From positions 1 to 64,000 of the forward strand of contig NZ_JAGTUU010000002.1 in NCBI RefSeq assembly GCF_018224955.1: a stretch of 64,000 bases of DNA, in the 5' to 3' direction. Both the position numbers and the translations under genes were made by a program. The notes beneath the pieces were generated by a model that saw only the letters and a program-made list of their open reading frames with translations, did no database searches and was not told the DNA's origin. Of this stretch, positions 19,513-28,769 are shown one piece after another. Origin of the DNA: Thetidibacter halocola. Its GTDB lineage: Bacteria > Pseudomonadota > Alphaproteobacteria > Rhodobacterales > Rhodobacteraceae. How positions within the stretch are numbered: position 1 is the first letter of the stretch; every line of letters begins with the position of its first letter.

Positions 19513-19624
19513 CGCCGCGTCCTCCTTCTGCTGCCTGCAATAAGCAACAAGAAACGGCGAGGGCCAGAGCCCCCGCCGCGATCCGCGCAATGTTCCGTCA
19601 TGCGCGGTTCGACATGTCCCGGTG

Positions 19625-20755
19625 TCAGTAGATCACCACCGACCGGATCGACTCACCCGCGTGCATCAGGTCGAAGGCCTTGTTGATATCCTCGAGCGGC
19701 ATGGTGTGGGTGATCATCGGGTCGATCTCGATCTTGCCGTTCATGTACCAGTCGACGAATTTCGGCACGTCCGTGCGGCCCTTGGCCCCGCCGAAGGCCG
19801 TGCCCTTCCAGACTCGGCCCGTCACAAGCTGGAAGGGCCGGGTGCTGATCTCCGCCCCCGCCGGCGCCACGCCGATGATGACCGACACGCCCCAGCCGCG
19901 ATGCGAGCATTCCAACGCGTCGCGCATCACCTTGACGTTGCCGGTGGCGTCGAACGAGTAATCCACCCCGCCGATCTGGTCCTTTTCCGTCTTGGTCAGG
20001 TTGACGATCTCCTGCACCACCGACCCTTCGATCTTCGACGGGTTGATGAAATGCGTCATGCCGAACTTGCGCGCCATCTCTTCCTTGGCGTCGTTCAGGT
20101 CGACACCGATGATCATGTCCGCGCCCGCCATGCGCAGGCCCTGGATCACGTTCAGCCCGATCCCGCCCAGGCCAAAGACAGCCGCCGTGGACCCGATCTC
20201 GACCCCGGCCGTATTGATCACCGAGCCGATGCCCGTGGTGACGCCGCAGCCGATATAGCAGATCTTCTCGAAGGGCGCGTCGGGCCGCACCTTGGCCAGC
20301 GCGATTTCCGGCAGCACCGTGTGGTTGGCAAAGGTCGAGCAGCCCATGTAGTGATAGATTGGCGTGCCATCCAGCATGCTGAACCGCGTCGTGCCGTCGG
20401 GCATCAGGCCCTGCCCTTGGGTGTTGCGGATCGCGGTGCAGAGGTTGGTCTTGCCCGACAGGCATGACGGGCACTGGCGGCATTCCGGCGTGTAAAGCGG
20501 GATGACATGATCGCCCGGCTTCAGCGTGGTCACGCCCTCGCCCACTTCGAGCACGACGCCCGCGCCCTCATGCCCGAGGATCGAGGGGAAGAGCCCCTCG
20601 GGGTCGGCACCCGACAGGGTGAACTCGTCGGTGTGGCAGATGCCCGTCGCCTTGATCTCGACCAGGACCTCGCCCGCCTTGGGGCCATCCAGGTTCACTT
20701 CCATGATTTCCAGAGGCTTTCCCGCCTCCAGCGCCACCGCAGCCCGTGTCCGCAT
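19625..20755 (-). CDS. adhC: S-(hydroxymethyl)glutathione dehydrogenase (class III alcohol dehydrogenase)
   Basis: A 376-residue zinc alcohol dehydrogenase. The catalytic zinc region is [17 protein letters not shown], the structural zinc lobe [15 protein letters not shown], and the NAD fold [14 protein letters not shown]. The full length and the class III-specific N-terminus ([10 protein letters not shown]) identify the glutathione-dependent formaldehyde enzyme. It works with FghA (13447-14277) to turn formaldehyde into formate. It is transcribed alone, with about 270 bases to imuB. Confidence 0.95.
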   Translation of the reverse strand: MRTRAAVALEAGKPLEIMEVNLDGPKAGEVLVEIKATGICHTDEFTLSGADPEGLFPSILGHEGAGVVLEVGEGVTTLKPGDHVIPLYTPECRQCPSCLSGKTNLCTAIRNTQGQGLMPDGTTRFSMLDGTPIYHYMGCSTFANHTVLPEIALAKVRPDAPFEKICYIGCGVTTGIGSVINTAGVEIGSTAAVFGLGGIGLNVIQGLRMAGADMIIGVDLNDAKEEMARKFGMTHFINPSKIEGSVVQEIVNLTKTEKDQIGGVDYSFDATGNVKVMRDALECSHRGWGVSVIIGVAPAGAEISTRPFQLVTGRVWKGTAFGGAKGRTDVPKFVDWYMNGKIEIDPMITHTMPLEDINKAFDLMHAGESIRSVVIY

Positions 20756-20833
20756 GTCCGTCTCTCCCGTGCGAAATATTTCACCGGACCTTGCGTCATT
20801 CGGTCATGCATCGCAAGGCGGCAAGGACAGGTG

Positions 20834-20846
20834 GGGGCTCTGCCCC
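20834..20846. repeat. Short GGGGC-N3-GCCCC hairpin
   Basis: GGGGC-TCT-GCCCC lies in the gap between adhC and imuB and resembles the hairpins at 8483-8497 and 11456-11470. It probably belongs to the same small dispersed family. The rest of 20756-20995 shows no gene. Confidence 0.4.
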
Positions 20847-20995
20847 GGTCGGCTGCCCGTGAGGGCACCGCCCGTTCACGGCTCGGTCCTGCCACTGGCA
20901 AGCCCGTCGCTTCGCGGACCGGCGCTCACCACACCGGGAAATTTTCGGCCAGAAGAAGCAGAGGGCGGACTCGACTCCGGCCTTGGTCAGGACTA

Positions 20996-21010
20996 GAACA
21001 AAGGTGGAAC
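20996..21010 (+). promoter_or_regulatory. LexA (SOS) box upstream of imuB
   Basis: GAACAAAGGTGGAAC is an exact GAAC-N7-GAAC direct repeat, the alphaproteobacterial LexA operator. It ends 19 bases before the imuB start, a position where LexA would block transcription until DNA damage occurs. Confidence 0.85.
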
Positions 21011-21029
21011 AAACGCTGCCGCCGACTCC

Positions 21030-22685
21030 ATGCCCAACCGCCGTATCCTCTCGCTCTGGTTTCCGCGCCTTGGCGCCGAACGGCTGATCCGAGCCGAGCC
21101 CTGGCTTGCCGAACGGCCCTTTGCCACCGTGGCCGTTCACGGCGGCGCGCAGGTTCTGGCCTCGCTCTCGGCAGAGGCGTCGCGAGCCGGGCTGCACCGG
21201 GGCCAGCCGCTGCGCGATGCGCATGCGATGTGCGCCGACCTGGTGACGCGTCCCGCCATCCCGCATCGCGAGGCCGCGTTCCTCGGCGCGCTGCACCGCT
21301 GGGCGGGCAAGTACTCTCCCTGGGTCGCGTCGGAGCCGCCCGATGCGCTGGTGATCGACCTGACCGGCTGCGCGCATCTCTTTGGCGGCGAGGAACCGTT
21401 GGCCGACCAGGTCGCGCAGGATTGCGCCGACCTGGGGCTGAGCGTGCGCGTGGGCCTGGCCGACACGCTGGGCGCGGCCTGGGCGCTGGCGCGTTTCGCC
21501 GGGGCCGAGATGCAGAGCCACCGCAGCGGCGACGCGATCGAGCAGGAGGCGCACGCGACCCGCGCCAAGGCGGGCAAACGCAGACATTGGGAAAGGGGCG
21601 GCACCACTCCGCCACGGGCGGCGTCCGTCTCGGACAGCGGGCGTATCGCCGCGCCGGGGCAGAGCTGGAGCGCGCTGTCCCCGCTGCCTGTCGCCAGCCT
21701 TCGGATCGATACCGACACGCAGGAACAGCTAAAACGCCTGGGCCTGCGGCGGGTGGGCGATCTGCTGGGCCAGCCGCGCGCGGGACTGGCGCGGCGGTTC
21801 GGGCGCGGGCTGGTCGACCGGCTGGACCAGGCGACCGGCAGCGCGCCCGAACCCGTCTCTCCGGCCAGACCGCCGGATCGCTTTGCCGTGCGCCTGTCCT
21901 TTCCCGACCCGATCGGCCTGGCCGAGGACGTGACCGCCGCGCTGGAACGCATGGTGCAGCGGCTTTGCGCGACGCTGAAGGACAAGGGGCGCGGCGCGCG
22001 GACCCTGCGGCTCGAGGCGCATCGCTGCGACCACGAGATGCGCTGGCTGAGTGTTACCGCCGCCACCGCCCATGCCGACCCGCACCGCCTGCTGCCGCTG
22101 CTGACGATCAAGCTGGATGTGCTGGAGGCCGGGCCGGGCATCGACATGCTGCGGCTGGAGGCGATTGCGCACGAACCCGTCCACACCCGCGCGATGGCAG
22201 GCCATGCCGAGGCCGCCGCGCGGGGCATGGCCCGTCAGCAGGGCAGCGCCGCGCTCGAGGATCTGATCGGCCGGATCGGCGCGCGGCTGGGCCCCGAGGC
22301 GGTCACGCGCCGTCACCCCGCCTCGAGCCACATCCCGGAAAAGACCGCGCAGGTGCTGGCCGCCGCCTGGTCGGAACCGGCGCGCGACTGGCCCGCGCCT
22401 CCCGTTCCCCGCCCGCTGCTGCTGTGGCCGCCGGAACCGGTGCATGCCCCCGACGATCCGCGCCCGCCGGAACGGTTCCGCTGGCGCGGGCGGGTCTTTG
22501 CCCGGCTGGCCGCGACCGGGCCGGAACGGATCACGCCGGAATGGTGGCTGGACGAGCCCGCCTGGCGGTCCGGCCCGCGCGACTACTGGCGGGTGGAAAC
22601 CGACCGGGGCGAGCGGCTCTGGCTGTTCTACGCCCATGGAGGAACCATGAGTTCGGGCTGGTTCTGCCAGGGCGCCTTTGCCTGA
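21030..22685 (+). CDS. imuB: ImuB, catalytically inactive Y-family polymerase of the mutasome
   Basis: A 551-residue Y-family protein with the ImuB opening RRILSLWFPRLGAERLIR and an extended C-terminal region. ImuB bridges ImuA and the error-prone polymerase DnaE2 to the sliding clamp during SOS mutagenesis. It probably lacks the Y-family catalytic acidic triad, as ImuB proteins do. It is controlled by the LexA box just upstream. Neither imuA nor dnaE2 is adjacent: the left neighbour is adhC on the other strand and the right neighbour is an opposing acetyltransferase gene. The stop abuts that gene directly. Confidence 0.88.
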   Translation: MPNRRILSLWFPRLGAERLIRAEPWLAERPFATVAVHGGAQVLASLSAEASRAGLHRGQPLRDAHAMCADLVTRPAIPHREAAFLGALHRWAGKYSPWVASEPPDALVIDLTGCAHLFGGEEPLADQVAQDCADLGLSVRVGLADTLGAAWALARFAGAEMQSHRSGDAIEQEAHATRAKAGKRRHWERGGTTPPRAASVSDSGRIAAPGQSWSALSPLPVASLRIDTDTQEQLKRLGLRRVGDLLGQPRAGLARRFGRGLVDRLDQATGSAPEPVSPARPPDRFAVRLSFPDPIGLAEDVTAALERMVQRLCATLKDKGRGARTLRLEAHRCDHEMRWLSVTAATAHADPHRLLPLLTIKLDVLEAGPGIDMLRLEAIAHEPVHTRAMAGHAEAAARGMARQQGSAALEDLIGRIGARLGPEAVTRRHPASSHIPEKTAQVLAAAWSEPARDWPAPPVPRPLLLWPPEPVHAPDDPRPPERFRWRGRVFARLAATGPERITPEWWLDEPAWRSGPRDYWRVETDRGERLWLFYAHGGTMSSGWFCQGAFA

Positions 22686-23177
22686 CTATCCCTGCCGGAT
22701 GATCCGCGCCGGCACACCCGCCACCGTCGCGCCCGCCGGCACGTCGCGCGTGACCACGGCGTTGGCCCCGACCACCGCGTGATCGCCAACCGTCAGCGGC
22801 CCGATCAGCTTGGCCCCGGCGCCCACGTCCACATGCCCGCCCAACACCACAGGCCCGGCCAGCGTCACCTGGTGGAAGATCATGCAGTTCGGCCCGATAC
22901 GCGCATCGGGATGGATGATGATGCCCGTCGGATGGGTCAGCCGCAGCCCGCCACCGATCTGGCAGGTCAGGTGGATTTCCGACTGGCAGATCGTGGACCA
23001 GAACAGGTGGTTCAGCGCCCAGTATCTCGACACGAGCCTCGCCACCGGCCCGCCCCGCGCCCGCGCAGCCTGGTATCGGCGCACCGCGCGCAGCAGTTTC
23101 TGCCCCGGATCCCAGAAGCGGCGGATCGCCTCGCGCGACCAATCCGGCTCGGTCGCCGAGATGCCCTGTTGCTCCAT
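22686..23177 (-). CDS. Serine acetyltransferase-like hexapeptide acyltransferase
   Basis: A 163-residue left-handed beta-helix acyltransferase resembling truncated serine acetyltransferases. The hexapeptide turns start at IGGGLRLTHPTGIIIHPDARIG, with the catalytic-type histidine in IFHQVTLAG, and continue through VVGANAVVTRDVPAGATVAGVPARII. It lacks the long N-terminal domain of true CysE. At the edge of a polysaccharide locus it more likely O-acetylates a sugar. I start at the first ATG (23177); a TTG extension to 23246 has no support. Confidence 0.82.
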   Translation of the reverse strand: MEQQGISATEPDWSREAIRRFWDPGQKLLRAVRRYQAARARGGPVARLVSRYWALNHLFWSTICQSEIHLTCQIGGGLRLTHPTGIIIHPDARIGPNCMIFHQVTLAGPVVLGGHVDVGAGAKLIGPLTVGDHAVVGANAVVTRDVPAGATVAGVPARIIRQG

Positions 23178-23371
23178 GCCGCCACCCGCCCGCGAAACGC
23201 CCCAATAGCGCCAAGAAATCCGCGCGGTTTGACGGTATGGCAACACTTGACCGCTATCAACCAGCCGCAGCGCTTGACTCGATCGCAGGCCGCTCGCCTG
23301 GCTGGCGCAATGCCGCGATCGGGACGCAGGGCACCCCTTGCAACCGGAGAACCCGGAGGAACGACAGGCGA

Positions 23372-25447
23372 ATGACGGCTTTCCCCGCCGCCGACGACAA
23401 CCGCAGCACGCGCGCGCCGATGCCCTATCGCGGGGATGTCGACGGGCTGCGCGGCCTGGCCGTGCTGGCCGTGGTCCTGCATGCCTTCGGCGCCCCGCTG
23501 CCGGGCGGCTATGCCGGCATCGACATGCTGCTGGTCCTGTCCGGTTTCCTGCTGGCCGAAACGCTCTGGCGCGAACGGGACGCGACGGGTCAGATCCGCG
23601 CGCGCGCCTTCCTCGCCCGGCGGATCGGGCGGGTCGGCCCGGCTCTTCTCCTCATGCTGGCGGGCGTCGGGGCGCTGGGCTGGGCGCTGCTGCTGCCGGC
23701 AGAGTTGCGGGCACTGGGCCTTTGGGCCACGGCTTCTGTTACCATGCTGTCGAACATTCTCCATTGGGCGACGGGGCAACCCTTTGGCGGCGGGGCGCTA
23801 CCAACGCCCCTTCTGCACACCTGGCTGATCGCGCTGACCGCGCAGATGACCCTGCTGCTGACCCTCGTCATGGCAGCCCTCGCCATGCGCCCGGCCCGGA
23901 TCGTCGCGGTCCTGGTCGCGCTTTGGGCGCTGTCCCTGGCAGCCTCGGTCCTCGCCACGCCCGTGGCGCAGCAGGCCACGCTGCTGCTGACGCCCTTCCG
24001 CGCCTGGGAATTCCTCAGCGGCGCCCTGCTGGCCATCTGGGGTCAACAGCGCGGCGCGGCCTGGCGCGGCCCGGCAGTCCTGTCATGGGTGGGCGCGGGC
24101 CTGTTGCTGGGCATCGTGGCGGCCATGCCGATGGGACCGTTCTTTCCCGGCCTGCTGGCGCTTCTGCCGGTGGCGGGGACGTTGTTGCTGATCGCGGCGG
24201 GAACGGGCCCGGGCCTGGTCAATCGTGCCCTGTGCCACCCGGCGACACACCTGGCAGGACGGATCGCCTTTGCCCTGTATCTGTGGCACTGGCCTGTCCT
24301 GACCTTCGGGCAGGCACTGCGGGGTGGGGCGCTGAACCCGGCCTGGGCCGCCCTGTTCATTACACTGGCGCTGGGCCTTTCCTGGCTGACCTGGCACTGG
24401 GTCGAGGGCCCGCTCTTGCGCCGGGGCCCGCTGCATCGCCGCGTCCTGCCCGCCGGCGCGCTTGTCGCCGGGCTTTCGGTGGCGCTGCTGGGCGGGGCGA
24501 TCGCGGCAGGAGACGGGCTGCCGGGACGGCTGGACGCGGAAACGCGGATGCATGCCGCCGCCCTGGCCGATGGGCCGGATCTGTCCCGATGCATGGTGCC
24601 CGGGGGCGGGCCGCTGATGGGACAGACGGTCTGCGCCGTGGGCCCGGAGGGGCAGCCGCGCGTCCTGGTCTGGGGCGACGAACAGGCGCAGGCGCTGCTG
24701 CCCGGCCTCGAGGCCGCCGCATCGCAGGCGGGAACGCCGGGGCTGGTCGTCTGGCGCGCGGGCTGTCCGCCACTGTTCGGCCTGCGCAAAACCGAAAGCG
24801 GCCGCGACCTCCTGGAGGATACGGCCTGCACTGCGGCCAACACGCAGATCCGGCAGTCGCTGGTGCGGCTGGACAACCTCGACTCCGTGCTGTTGGCGGG
24901 GCGATGGTCGTATTACGCCAGCGGGCAGGGAATCGGCCTCGACTCCACGCGCCACATCGCCGTTCATCACGTGGACGAGACGCGCAACACCCTGTCGCAA
25001 GCCGCCCTTGTGATCGGCAGCGCGCGCGAGACGGTGGCGCTGCTGCGGCAGAGGGTCGGCATGGTGCAGGTGTTGCGGCAAGTGCCCGAGATCCCGATGC
25101 ATGACAGCCGCATGGCCGCGCGCGAGGCGGCGCATCTCGGCTGGCCGCTGGCGACAAGGCCAGCCACGCAATCCGACGTGCCGCGCGACGCGCTGGCGCT
25201 TCGGGCGGCTCTGGCCGACGCACCCTGGCGCCCGTTGGCAAAAATGGGAACGATCCGCCTGCTCGATCCCTGGCCGCTGCTTTGCGATGCTGCGACCTGT
25301 CACGCGACACGGGACGGCACATCCCTCTATCACGACAATGCGCGGCTGACGGCCAGTGGCGCGCGGGCCCTTGCGCCGCTGCTGCTGCCGGTCTTTGCGC
25401 TGCCCGAGGGCACCCGACAAGCCCTGACAGGCACCTCGCAGCCATGA
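23372..25447 (+). CDS. OafA/YrhL-type membrane acyltransferase with a degenerate SGNH domain
   Basis: A 691-residue protein. Residues 15 to about 390 form an acyltransferase-3 membrane domain of ten or so helices, beginning with YRGDVDGLRGLAVLAVVLHAF, which includes the arginine and histidine used for acyl transfer. Residues 400-690 correspond to the periplasmic SGNH domain. The usual GDS motif reads WGDEQA (Glu437 in place of the nucleophile), and the usual DxxHLS motif reads YHDNARLT (Arg658 instead of His), so SGNH catalysis seems lost. GGAGGA precedes the ATG. The stop overlaps the GMC start (ATGA). It probably acylates the locus polysaccharide. Confidence 0.85.
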   Translation: MTAFPAADDNRSTRAPMPYRGDVDGLRGLAVLAVVLHAFGAPLPGGYAGIDMLLVLSGFLLAETLWRERDATGQIRARAFLARRIGRVGPALLLMLAGVGALGWALLLPAELRALGLWATASVTMLSNILHWATGQPFGGGALPTPLLHTWLIALTAQMTLLLTLVMAALAMRPARIVAVLVALWALSLAASVLATPVAQQATLLLTPFRAWEFLSGALLAIWGQQRGAAWRGPAVLSWVGAGLLLGIVAAMPMGPFFPGLLALLPVAGTLLLIAAGTGPGLVNRALCHPATHLAGRIAFALYLWHWPVLTFGQALRGGALNPAWAALFITLALGLSWLTWHWVEGPLLRRGPLHRRVLPAGALVAGLSVALLGGAIAAGDGLPGRLDAETRMHAAALADGPDLSRCMVPGGGPLMGQTVCAVGPEGQPRVLVWGDEQAQALLPGLEAAASQAGTPGLVVWRAGCPPLFGLRKTESGRDLLEDTACTAANTQIRQSLVRLDNLDSVLLAGRWSYYASGQGIGLDSTRHIAVHHVDETRNTLSQAALVIGSARETVALLRQRVGMVQVLRQVPEIPMHDSRMAAREAAHLGWPLATRPATQSDVPRDALALRAALADAPWRPLAKMGTIRLLDPWPLLCDAATCHATRDGTSLYHDNARLTASGARALAPLLLPVFALPEGTRQALTGTSQP

Positions 25448-27000
25448 GCGCAGAGGCCGGCCAGGCCCTCTGGGATGCCATCGTCATCGGCACCGGGATC
25501 GGCGGCGGCACGATCGGCCGCGCGCTGGCCGAGGGCGGACAGACCGTGCTGTTCCTGGAACAGGGCGCGGCGGGCTTTCGCAGCGACCGCGCCGGCCTGT
25601 CGGACACGCCGCTGCCAGAGGCGCGGCTGACCCGCGGCCTCTGGCCCGAGCCCCTGCATATCCGGCTGAATGGGCAGGACAGCGCCTTTTTCGCGCCGCT
25701 TGGTGCCGGCGTCGGCGGATCGTCGGTGTTCTACGCCGCCACGCTGGAACGGCCCGAGCCGCATGATCTAGACGACCGGCCCGGCCTGCCGCATCCCGCG
25801 GGCGGGTGGCCGGTGGGGTTCGACGCGATGGCGCCCTGGTTCGACGTCGCCGCGCGGCTGTATCGCCTGTCGGGCACCGATGATCCGCTGGGCGGCGCTG
25901 ATCCGTTGCCTTTGGTCCCGCCGCCGGCTGCCACCCCGGTGGAGGCATCGTTGATGGAAAGCCTCGCACAGGCGGGCCTGCATCCCTACCGCGCGCATAC
26001 CGCGATCGACCGGCAGCCCGGCTGCCTGTCCTGCCTCGGCCACAAATGCCCGATGCGCTGCAAGATGGACGGGCGTTCAGCCGGGGTTGAACCGGCGCTG
26101 GCCACCGGTCGCGCCACGCTGATCGACCGTGCCGAGGTTCTGCGCCTGCACGCCGACGGTCGCCGCGTCACCGGCGTCGAGGCGCGGGTGCACGGGCAGG
26201 TCCGCACCTTTCGCGCGCGCCGGGTGGTCCTGTCAGGGGGCGCGCTGGGCTCACCCCGGCTGCTGCTGGCCTCGGCATCCGGCGACTGGCCGGACGGGCT
26301 GGCAAACCGCTCGGGCCTTGTCGGACGGAACCTGATGTTTCACGTCAACCAGATGGTGGCGCTCTGGCCCCGCCGCGGCACGGCAGACGGCACGACCAAG
26401 GGCATCGCCTTTCGCGACCTATACCACGACGGCGGGACGCGCTTTGGCACGGTTCAGGCGATGGGCATTCCCGCCGGCTATGGCGAGATCGTGCATTACC
26501 TGTCGCTGATGCTGGCGCGGTCGCGCGTGGCAGGCGTGCCGCTTCTGATCCGCGCCGCCGCCGCGCTGTCCGCCGGGCTGTTGGGCAGGGCGCAGGTCTT
26601 TGTCGGGCTGATGGAGGACCTGCCCTATCCCGACAACCGCGTGACCTTCGACCCCGCGCATCCCGGCCGCCTGTCCGTCGAATACCGGTTTCACCCCGAG
26701 CTGATCGCCCGGCACCGCGCCTTTCGGCGCGCGATCCACCGTGCGCTGCGGGGACACCGGCGGATCATGCTGGGCCTCGGGCCCGAGCTGAACTGGGGCC
26801 ATCCCTGCGGCACGCTGCGCTTTGGCGCCGACCCGGCGCGGTCAGTGCTGAACCCGGACTGCCGGGCACATGACCTTGAAAACCTGTGGGTGGTCGACGC
26901 ATCCTTCATGCCAAGCTCGATGGGCGTGAATCCCAGCCTGACCATCGCCGCCAACGCCCTGCGCGTCGCCGACGTGATCCTGAAGGAGCCGATGCCGTGA
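25444..27000 (+). CDS. GMC family FAD oxidoreductase
   Basis: A 518-residue flavoprotein with the FAD-binding AIVIGTGIGGGTIGRALAE at residues 13-31 and the GMC C-terminal block LWVVDASFMPSSMGVNPSLT. A four-cysteine cluster CLSCLGHKCPMRC (Cys194, 197, 202, 206) sits where gluconate or FAD-glucose dehydrogenase-type GMC subunits carry cysteines, so an iron-sulfur cluster is possible but unproven. It overlaps the acyltransferase upstream and the SDR downstream. I infer oxidation of a sugar or lipid alcohol precursor in the polysaccharide locus. Confidence 0.82.
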   Translation: MSAEAGQALWDAIVIGTGIGGGTIGRALAEGGQTVLFLEQGAAGFRSDRAGLSDTPLPEARLTRGLWPEPLHIRLNGQDSAFFAPLGAGVGGSSVFYAATLERPEPHDLDDRPGLPHPAGGWPVGFDAMAPWFDVAARLYRLSGTDDPLGGADPLPLVPPPAATPVEASLMESLAQAGLHPYRAHTAIDRQPGCLSCLGHKCPMRCKMDGRSAGVEPALATGRATLIDRAEVLRLHADGRRVTGVEARVHGQVRTFRARRVVLSGGALGSPRLLLASASGDWPDGLANRSGLVGRNLMFHVNQMVALWPRRGTADGTTKGIAFRDLYHDGGTRFGTVQAMGIPAGYGEIVHYLSLMLARSRVAGVPLLIRAAAALSAGLLGRAQVFVGLMEDLPYPDNRVTFDPAHPGRLSVEYRFHPELIARHRAFRRAIHRALRGHRRIMLGLGPELNWGHPCGTLRFGADPARSVLNPDCRAHDLENLWVVDASFMPSSMGVNPSLTIAANALRVADVILKEPMP

Positions 27001-27752
27001 CCGACCTGCGCCCCGAGGACGGCACCGCCATCGTGACCGGCGCGGGCAGCGGGCTTGGCCAGGCGATGGCCGTAGCGCTGACACGGCGCGGTTTCAACGT
27101 GGCGGGTACGGGGCGGCGGGCCGATGCGCTGGCAGACACTGCAGCGCTGTGCCCGCCCGACCGGTTCACACCTCTGCCGCTGGACGTGGGCGATGCCGAG
27201 GCGGTGGCACAGGCCTTTGCCGGAATCCGGCCCATCGCGCTGCTGGTCAACAACGCGGCGGTCTATCCGCAGGCGGATTTCGCCGCGATGGACCCGCAGG
27301 ATTTCATGGCCGTGGTCAACACGAACCTTGGCGGCGTGGTCAATTGCTGCCACGCCGCGCTTCAGGACATGTGCGCGCGGGGCCAGGGCCGCATCCTGAA
27401 CGTTGCCACCTTCGCCGACCTGCACCCGCTGCCTGCCGCCTCGGCCTATTCGGTGTCCAAGGGCGCGGCGCGCATCCTGACGCGGGCGCTGATCGCCGAC
27501 CTGGGCGACCGCTTTCCCGAGATCGTCATCGGCGACTGGATGCCGGGCAGCCTTGCGACCGGCATGGGCATTCCCGACGGCTTGCCGCCCGAAGTGGCGG
27601 CGGAATGGGGTATCGCGCTGGCACTGCGCCGCGATCCAACGCTGACAGGTGCCGTCTTCGAGATGGATCGCGAAATCCTGCCGCCGCGCGGGCTGAAGCG
27701 CCGGGTCAAGGATGCTCTGCTGTTCCGGCGGCAGCGACCCCGGAGGCTGTAG
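26997..27752 (+). CDS. SDR family oxidoreductase
   Basis: A 251-residue classical short-chain dehydrogenase. The cofactor loop is TGAGSGLGQAMA near residue 17, NNAAVYP matches the NNAG motif, and the active site is YSVSK (Tyr and Lys) near residue 151. The serine position is occupied in NVATFADLHP by Thr/Ala, a deviation from the usual Ser. The GTG start overlaps the GMC stop (GTGA), implying consecutive reactions on one substrate. A basic C-terminus (KRRVKDALLFRRQRPRRL) might associate with the membrane. Confidence 0.85.
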   Translation: MTDLRPEDGTAIVTGAGSGLGQAMAVALTRRGFNVAGTGRRADALADTAALCPPDRFTPLPLDVGDAEAVAQAFAGIRPIALLVNNAAVYPQADFAAMDPQDFMAVVNTNLGGVVNCCHAALQDMCARGQGRILNVATFADLHPLPAASAYSVSKGAARILTRALIADLGDRFPEIVIGDWMPGSLATGMGIPDGLPPEVAAEWGIALALRRDPTLTGAVFEMDREILPPRGLKRRVKDALLFRRQRPRRL

Positions 27753-27755
27753 CGA

Positions 27756-28520
27756 TCAGATCCCGCGCGGGCGCAGCCGCAGAACCATGGCGCGCAGCAT
27801 CTGCCCAGGGAGGATCGCGACGCATTTCAGATAGCGCGGACCCAGCCGCCGCGGGCTGGTCAGCGCGCGCCACAACCATTCCAGGGAAAACCGTTGCGCC
27901 CATAGCGGTGCACGCTTTTGCGTCCCCGCAAAGAAATCCAGCCCCGCGCCGATCCCGGCATAGCCGATCGTCGGGGTCAGGCGCCGACCGAGGGCGGCAA
28001 ACCGCTCTTGCCTGGGGGCGCCCAGCGCAACGAAACACAGCCGCGCTCCGCTGGCCGCGATCTCGTGCAAGAGCGCCTCGGCCGCGGGGCTCGAGGGATC
28101 GAATCCCATGGGAGGTGAGATGGTGCAAACGACGCGCAGGTCGCGAACCTCGCTCTCGAGCAGCGATTTCGCGCCGGCCAAAGTCATGGGCGTCGATCCC
28201 ACCAGCGCCACAGCCACACCCTGCCGGGCCGCGATGCGGCACAGCGGCAGAATCGCGTCAGAGCCGGGTATCAGCGAAACCGGCCGCCCCGCCAGGCGCG
28301 CCATCCAAACGATCGGGTTTCCATCGGCCACGACGAAATCCTGTGCCGAGTAGGCCTTGCGGAAGGCATCGTTGGAGCGCAGCTTGACCAGGTGGTCGAG
28401 ATTGATCGTGGCAAGGGCGAAACCATCGTTCACGGCCAAGCGCTCTGCCACCCGCGCCTCAAGCACGGCCCAGTTCGGCACGTTGACCTGCAAGGTCTGC
28501 CCGGCAATCCTGAATTCCAT
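27756..28520 (-). CDS. WecB/TagA/CpsF family glycosyltransferase
   Basis: A 254-residue GT26-family enzyme with the hallmark blocks ATINLDHLVKL, VVADGNPIVWMARL, LVGSTPMTLAGAK and FVALGAPRQE. Relatives add ManNAcA or a similar sugar to a polyprenyl-diphosphate-linked acceptor during teichoic, enterobacterial-common-antigen or exopolysaccharide assembly. It is therefore the likely second sugar-adding step of the repeat unit. It stands alone on the minus strand, three bases beyond the end of the SDR gene, and is divergent from the oxidoreductase at 28770. Confidence 0.9.
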   Translation of the reverse strand: MEFRIAGQTLQVNVPNWAVLEARVAERLAVNDGFALATINLDHLVKLRSNDAFRKAYSAQDFVVADGNPIVWMARLAGRPVSLIPGSDAILPLCRIAARQGVAVALVGSTPMTLAGAKSLLESEVRDLRVVCTISPPMGFDPSSPAAEALLHEIAASGARLCFVALGAPRQERFAALGRRLTPTIGYAGIGAGLDFFAGTQKRAPLWAQRFSLEWLWRALTSPRRLGPRYLKCVAILPGQMLRAMVLRLRPRGI

Positions 28521-28769
28521 GGCTTGCGAAGTCTCCCCGGCCTTCTGCGCGACGCTATGCTGGGAATGGTGCTTTTATTCGGCAGAATGCAGGCGAAAAT
28601 AGGGCGGAAAGGTCAGGGATGTAAGAGGATTGATCCACCTGACGTTACGTGCCGAATTCTTGCCATGTTTGAACCGTATGCGTGAACCGCGAATAAGGTG
28701 GGCCACAGCCGTGAAGTCTGTTCCAGAGCGCGACCGGATTCCGGCGCGTCGATCCGATGGATTGGCGCG

